From assembly GCA_022496805.1 (NCBI GenBank), contig CM040088.1:806001-870000 (forward strand): a stretch of DNA of 64,000 bases. The letters run 5' to 3'. The notes under the pieces are model-generated. The model was not told where the DNA came from. It did not search any database and was given only the letters and a program-made list of their open reading frames with translations. Made by a program: the position numbers and the translations under genes. The DNA comes from Pohlia nutans. Lineage: Eukaryota; Streptophyta; Bryopsida; Bryales; Mniaceae. Within the stretch, counting starts at the first letter, position 1, and each line of letters begins with the position of its first letter. Below are positions 58,584 through 64,000 of this stretch, piece after piece.

Positions 58584-60953
58584 CTAGTAGAAGAAAGGCT
58601 GATCGTCCTGGAAATGGGATTCCAGCGATTTGGGGGCCGGGCGGGGTTTGTCATTGAAGTTGAGCGCCATGTTAGCGATCAGGTCGTGGTCTCGGAACTT
58701 GGTTAGGAACTGCACCACGCGGTACGCGTCTTCGAAGTTGGACATGGGCCCCAGCGACACTTGCAAGCATTCGAAATCTGCGGCGCTGGTTGGGTTGAAG
58801 ACGCTGACGTTCTTCACTCTCGCCTTGGCCGGTCCGAGCAGATTGGCCACGCCGGGGTTGCTAAACGAGCCCACGGCGAGCGAGATGTGGTGCTTGGCCG
58901 CCAGGCGCTGCACGAGCGCCGGCGAGACGACGTCGCCCGTGCTGTCGAGCACGTTGAACGAGATGATGTTGCCGCGATTCTCCGTCATGTAGGGGCTGTA
59001 CACGTTCACCAGGCTCCAGTCGTCGGGGTCGCTCTGGCGCAGGCCCTTGAGCTTGTGCACCATCCACGTCGCCAGCGTCTTCACGCGCTTGTTGATCGCG
59101 TCCAGGCCCAGCGACTGCAAGTGCTGCAGTCCCAGGTCCAGCCCGGCGAACGACAGCTTCGACAGGCTCTCGTCCTCCGCCACGATGTGGCAGTCGCTGC
59201 CAATCGAGGGGCTCATGCGCGGCGTGAGCGAGATGGCGTTCGAGTTCGCGACGTCCGTGGTGAGGAAGCTGGCGCGGCGCACCAGCAGGAAGCCCATGCC
59301 CGACGGGTACCCCACGATGTTCTGGAACGAGCCCACCACGAAGTCCGGCTGGTGCTTGTGCAGATCCAACGTTCCCGTCGGCAGCAGCGTCGACGCATCC
59401 AGCAGCACATGCCACCCGGATTTGTGCGCTTTGTTGATCCAGTGCATGGAATGCCGGATGCCAGTCACGCTCGACTGCGCGGGGTACACGAACAAACTCC
59501 CGCTGGGTTTGAACAGTTTCCGCTTCATTAGAGGCCGAATGTTCGCTTTCGTCATGGACAGATCCGTCTCCTCCAGAGGCGCCAGCACGGTCTTCCCACC
59601 CACTTTCCCCGCTGCGGAGATAAGCTGCAAATTATCACAGAAGCAAGCACAAAATTAGCACTGGGTCCATCACTCTGCATTAGGCCATTATTCCAACCAT
59701 ATTCGCAAGATCTGAATCAACCGAAACAAGGATTCCAGTTCGATTATAACCTGACTGACGGCGTCGTGGTTGTCCTGGCACAGCAAAAGGGGGCTGCCTC
59801 GCAAGAACGGATACGCATTGGCGACGAGACGGTACGAAGCTTTCAGCCCCGTGGTGAAGACGATGCTGTACTCCGCCTTGGTGGTATTCAGCAACTGCAG
59901 CAGCCTCTCTTGCGAGCTAGCCGCATACTCCACCGCGGTGCTGGAGTTCGCGCCGAACATGTGTCCCTCGGCCATCACCAGCCTCATGTGCTCTTCCATC
60001 TGGAACCGCGAGGAGATAGCCAAGCTGGCGTAGTCCATGTACACGTGACGAGCGAGCTTCGGGTACTGATCTCTGCGAATGTAATCCATGGTCGAAGTCG
60101 CGGCGTAATCCGGGTTGGAGTGCAGAAACCGCTCCTCCGCGTCGGCAAATTCCAGCGCTTCGTCCACATCATCCTCGTCCTGGAACGAAGCTGACGACAG
60201 GTCGTAGTCCTCGTCGGAGCCGTTCGACGAGTCCCACGCCCAGCTCCTGCCAGAGTTGTCACGTCTGCTGAACGTGTGATCCGACGCCGACCTGTTGCTG
60301 TCTCCATTGAATCTAGACGCTGCAGGAACTCCTCGGCCAGGAAACACGTCGCAGCTCTTGCGCCGGCTGTTGTCGACGACGTTGAGAATCTCGCCGGAGT
60401 GCGGGACTGACGAACTCTCCCCGGATATCCAACTCTTCCTCGACAGCACTTTGTGATGCTCCTTGATAATGTCCACGCTTCGCCGGCGAGCCACGGATAC
60501 TGCAGGACTCCGCGGGGAATAGTTGTTGGCCGCGTCGTGCTTATCGAGCACACCCGGGATTAAGGACGTATCGATGGTGTGGCGGCTGCGCTGGAGCTTC
60601 TTCGTGACTACGGGCGTTTTCGCGGGCGAGTTCACATACGGAGAGAACTCGGAGTCGGAATTGTGACCGTCGTCCACGCTCCGCAACAGGTTCATAATCT
60701 TGGCAGGGACGAAGCGCTTGCTGGCGATTATGGGTGACCACACACTCTTGCTGCTCTCATTGTCGCTCTCCGACTGATTCGCACCCACCACAATAATACA
60801 GTAAGAAACCAAAACAACCAACATGACAAAGATCTAGAACCCCGCTGCATTCCGAGATTGGAATTATAGGAATTATGTGGAGAGAGGAATTAAACATACC
60901 GGTGCGTAGCTGGAAGCTTTGGTGCCACTCCGAAGCTTGTTGAACCTGAACAT
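58584..60953 (-). CDS. NifS/molybdenum-cofactor-sulfurase-like protein (PLP-fold, three exons)
   Basis: Class V aminotransferase-fold protein related to the N-terminal domain of plant Moco sulfurase (ABA3) and its plant paralogs. Exons: 60953-60900 (MFRFNKLRSGTKASSYAP), 60773-59751, 59624-58584, all joined in phase 0, giving about 705 residues. Residues up to about 230 are a Ser-rich, probably disordered and phosphorylatable region (RRRSVD, SRKSW). The fold starts at about HVYMDYASLAISS, followed by LLNTTKAEYSIVFTTGLKASYRLVANAYPF, SLFVYPAQSSVTGIRHSM, WHVLLDASTLLPTGTLDLHKHQPDFVVGSFQNIVGYPSGMGFLL, then C-terminal GDVVSPALVQRLAAKHHISL and VSLGPMSNFEDAYRVVQFL. The usual SFYK motif that holds the PLP lysine reads SFQN (AAC), so classical desulfurase chemistry is doubtful. 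The MOSC domain of ABA3 is absent. Role unknown. Strong GC3 bias. Confidence 0.85.
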
Positions 60954-61860
60954 GACGACGACGACGACGACCAGGGCCTCACCACCCTACTACAATTCGG
61001 AATGCATGAGCTGAAGCGCTCCTCGTGACAGTTGCAAGACCACAAATTCAAATCCTTCGAGAGTTCAGAAACCCTGCACAAAAAGTTGCTTGCTTTTGCG
61101 TGATTCGACGAGTGCGATTGAAGCCGACTTAGGGTTGGTAATGTACGTGTGAGATCTGGACTAGAGCAAAGTCTAACAACTAGCTGCAAGAGCAACTAGG
61201 AAAAAAAGACAAGGAACCACCTTTCTAGATTGAATCTGATCGACGACGTAGGAAAAACTCCGGGTCTTTGAGGAGAGGAGCTGTTGGAGCGGTCTGGAGA
61301 AACGACAGATTGACGATAGGGGGCTCGCGGAGCTTAAACGAACTGCCAGAGAATATTCACTGGGGCAAGGGCGCCACGACGGAAGCTAGTCTCTAAACAG
61401 GGGCGTGCACAGCGCTGGATGCGGCCGGCGCTCATCCGTCCCAGGGAGTGACAAATTTACCTCTGTCAGTGCGTGTCCCTTTGGAACTCTGGCTCTCGCT
61501 ATTTTGCACTACCGACCACTGTTGCAGGCTGTGCTATCGTTCGCTTTTCTTTACCGCGCCGAGGGAAATCCTTCAGGGTAACATTAACTGCAACCAGGCT
61601 GGTAAATTTATTTGTCCATTTGTTTATTTATTTGACACAAATAATGGGAACCCTTCACTGCGAAAAGATGCTGGTAAATTTTTATTTTTTTATTTTTTTA
61701 TTTTTTTTATTTTTTTACACAAATAAAGGGAGCCCTTTACTGCAAGAAAAAAGAGGATGCTGGTAAAACATTCAAATCAATTCATCTTTTTCTCTCCAGG
61801 ATAGATTATTCTTGGATGTTGTTCATGCTTCTGTCCCTGAATAGGTTTCAGATCTTTGTT
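60954..61860. other. Upstream region of the NifS-like gene; A/T-run debris
   Basis: Gene-proximal DNA to about 61440 is GC-richer and probably promoter plus leader. Further out, acacaaataatgggaaccct (61629) and acacaaataaagggagccct (61717) with T-runs resemble the tail sequence at 62220. Confidence 0.45.
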
Positions 61861-62280
61861 CCTAGGAAACCGGGACAACATTCGTGCAGGCACCTCTCTT
61901 TGTATCCTTGACAGAGTATTGTACATCTATTTTTGGGCCGTGCCTGAGGCTCTTGCAGGACCGCTCCCATGGCAGAACCGTCGTGGGGTGTGTGCGTGCA
62001 TGCATGAGTGCACGCCTTGCGTTATTCGATAAACTAGGTTGATTGCTCTTTGGTGCAGGAAGGGGATTCTTGCTAGATGGAACCGTGATTATCCCCATTG
62101 GAATCTTATAGGTCTTAGATTTAGTTCACTTAACTATGTCTAGGTGTCCCCCAGCCTCGCCGGTCCTGGCGGGGTTGGCTTGTATTTTTTCTTTCTCTTT
62201 CTCCTTGTAATAAAGGATTCCCTTTATTTGTGTCAAAAAAACAAAAAAAACAAAAAAAAACAAAAAAAAACAAAAACAAA
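61861..62280 (+). repeat. LINE-like 3' end remnant with A-rich tail
   Basis: gcctcgccggtcctggcggg, then ggcttgtattttttctttct, ttgtaataaaggattccctt and tatttgtgtc run into repeated caaaaaaaa. This is the usual appearance of an L1-type 3' UTR. No reverse transcriptase frame remains. Confidence 0.45.
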
Positions 62281-63209
62281 CTAGGTTCATAGGTGTCAAA
62301 GTGTGGCAGGACCATTCTCGCAACAGAGTCGTCATGGTGAGCATGCTTGTGTGCATTTATGGCTTGACTTATCTAATAAACTAGGTGGGCAAGTGCCGAA
62401 GTGATTCTAATACAATTGTTCCTCCAGGGGAGTTGTCTTGGTGAGTACCCATCAGTGTGAGTGCATGCACTACTTTGTATCATATAACATATGAGGTTTT
62501 GTGAGTTTTTGAAATTTTTCTTTCATTGCTTTTAGATAAAAATAATAATTTTTTCTATTGTAAAATTACCACAACTTAGAATACCATAATGATATTTAAT
62601 CATGTGCAACACGTACTGACATAGGTAATAATTCCAATGACAACATTTAGTCGGAACAAGTTTTTCTCAAGTCTTAGCAATCATTGGGGTCCCTTTGTTG
62701 GTTGGATGGTTGTCACTTCCATTTTGTTCTTCAAGACCATTACATTTTGTTTTTTTTGTCAAAGTTGTCTTTCTTATGCTGTAATTTAAATATAAAAATT
62801 AGTGACAATGTGAAAGGACACTAAAGGCCATGAAAGGCTAGGTTACTACAAAGAAAGGAAAAAATGACAACTTTGGTGAAAACGAAATGGAACGGTCTTG
62901 AGCAAAGACAAAATGGAATAGTCCTAAGAGGACCTTCTAAAGAACATGAAAGTCTAAGACAAAAATTCATTCAAACTATCATGTGTCATTAGGTTATTTG
63001 ACTTTTACGGCTTTTTTTAGTGTCTAGGCGCATAACTCCTAGTAACTCCTTAAAATGGAAGCGTTTTCGTAGTCTCTCCCTTGGTGGCGGTAAAGATAAA
63101 AAAAGAAAAGTTCACAACAAATGATTATCTATAAAGTATTTAAACACATACTAGCATGTATTTTGCTTACTAGAAATAAACTTCACTGTGAACATATGAC
63201 ACCGACATC
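62281..63209. other. AT-rich intergenic DNA, no gene seen
   Basis: No coding, RNA or clear repeat ends. Confidence 0.45.
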
Positions 63210-63380
63210 CAATCAGTTGGCTTTGGGTGAACTTATTAATAAGGCTAAAATGGGGGCACGGTGAGATTTCACCATGGGAACCCAAGTGTGATTTGTGAGA
63301 GTTTCTCTTGCATTGGGAAGGTGGCATGTCCGAATCTCTCCAACAACGCAAAGCGTTGTGATTGGTTTCAAAAAAAATGG
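63210..63380 (+). repeat. SINE-like repeat, copy 3
   Basis: Shares tgggaacccaagtgtg-like, tcttgcattgggaaggtg, gaatctctccaacaacgcaa and gttgtgattggt plus an A-run with 19240-19400. Confidence 0.5.
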
Positions 63381-63681
63381 AAATAAAACTTGTTTTTGTT
63401 GCCTTTGAAGCTAAAAAAAATCAATTAGATACATATTTTTTCCCCTTCTAAGAATTTATTGGAATGTTTTTGCTAGACCTTACGAGTAACTCTAACTTAT
63501 GGTGTTGCTTCTAAACATTTCCCACTTTCCAGGGGCTAAGCTTACTGTATTCTACGTATGAAGCAAGCCAAGTTTGCATGAATCACCAACGCCAGGTGCA
63601 TGCAACTAAGATGTGGCGGGAGGAGCTATGGCACCGGCTCTACCTCGTTTCACACTGACTGATTAGTATTCGTACACTTAA

Positions 63682-64000
63682 CCCCTAAACTTACCAGGTG
63701 TCACTGGAATTGACAATTTGAGAAAAATCATCATAAACTATTATTTAGGAGAATATTTTGAAATTGATATACAAATGAAAGTTCTAGATTTTGAATTTTA
63801 GATTCCATTCGTACGGTTCGATTCACAAATACTACCACCAATATTTAATTTTAAAATTTGAAAGTTAAAATTAAAAAATTCCTTTTAAATTCGATTGCAA
63901 ACAAAATTTTAATATTTTTTGAGTAAAATTTGTTGGAATGAATTTGAAATGAGATACTCTTAAACGTGGTGATTCTTTGAAATTTATGTGTTCTTTAATT
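63682..64000. mobile_element. TTAA-flanked element truncated by the window edge
   Basis: TTAA at 63678-63681 followed by CCCCTAAACTTACCAGGTGT. Colinear with 19460-19760. The right end is outside the window. Confidence 0.65.

Noticed and set aside
58761..59531. 256-codon open frame on the plus strand
   Set aside because: Antisense shadow of the NifS-like gene in GC-rich coding DNA, with no family features.
1..64000. tRNA, rRNA, riboswitch or organelle-insert sequences
   Set aside because: I looked for conserved tRNA arms, rRNA motifs and plastid or mitochondrial coding blocks and recognised none. SINE-like B-boxes were the only tRNA-like pieces.

Overview
This is a nuclear DNA window from a land plant. 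AT-rich intergenic DNA full of small DNA transposons surrounds a few GC-rich, intron-containing plant genes. The gene set and the long alanine-rich N-terminus of the C4H suggest a non-seed plant, most likely a moss or another bryophyte. The species cannot be fixed from the sequence alone.

Layout. 1-7 kb: no intact gene; a Ty1/copia RNase H remnant, a fold-back element and a nested cluster of TTAA-flanked elements. 7.5-11.6 kb: two calmodulin-like genes (CML) pointing at each other, with an 84-bp minisatellite and a fold-back element between them. 12-26 kb: gene-free transposon graveyard (TTAA elements, CACTA-like, Stowaway-like and hAT-like MITEs, fold-backs, SINE-like repeats, AT microsatellites). 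26.8-28.8 kb: a two-exon CYP73 cinnamate 4-hydroxylase (C4H), the second step of the phenylpropanoid pathway at the ER. 29.2-35.4 kb, convergent with C4H: a ten-exon KNL1/Spc105-type kinetochore scaffold gene with an RVSF PP1-docking motif, MELT-like repeats, a coiled coil and a C-terminal RWD-like region. 35.4-40 kb and 45.6-53.6 kb: intergenic DNA with further TTAA elements and fold-backs. 40.1-45.6 kb: two related small genes of a family I do not recognise, with a matching pair of 314-bp hAT-type MITEs between them. 53.7-54.9 kb: an F-box-like gene interrupted by one in-frame TAG. 57.2-57.5 kb: a perfect 90-bp palindrome and a second hairpin. 58.6-61 kb: a three-exon NifS/molybdenum-cofactor-sulfurase-like gene whose Schiff-base lysine position reads Asn. 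61-64 kb: LINE-like 3' debris, a SINE-like repeat and a TTAA element cut by the window edge.

The genes do not form one pathway. The CMLs would sense calcium, C4H serves lignin-like phenolics, KNL1 serves chromosome segregation, and the rest are uncharacterised. The most unusual feature is a TTAA-targeting family of non-autonomous elements with CCCCTAAAGGACCA-type ends. It includes three copies of about 0.9 kb, one of which has a related empty site inside this same window. Second is a plant KNL1 that keeps MELT and RVSF motifs.
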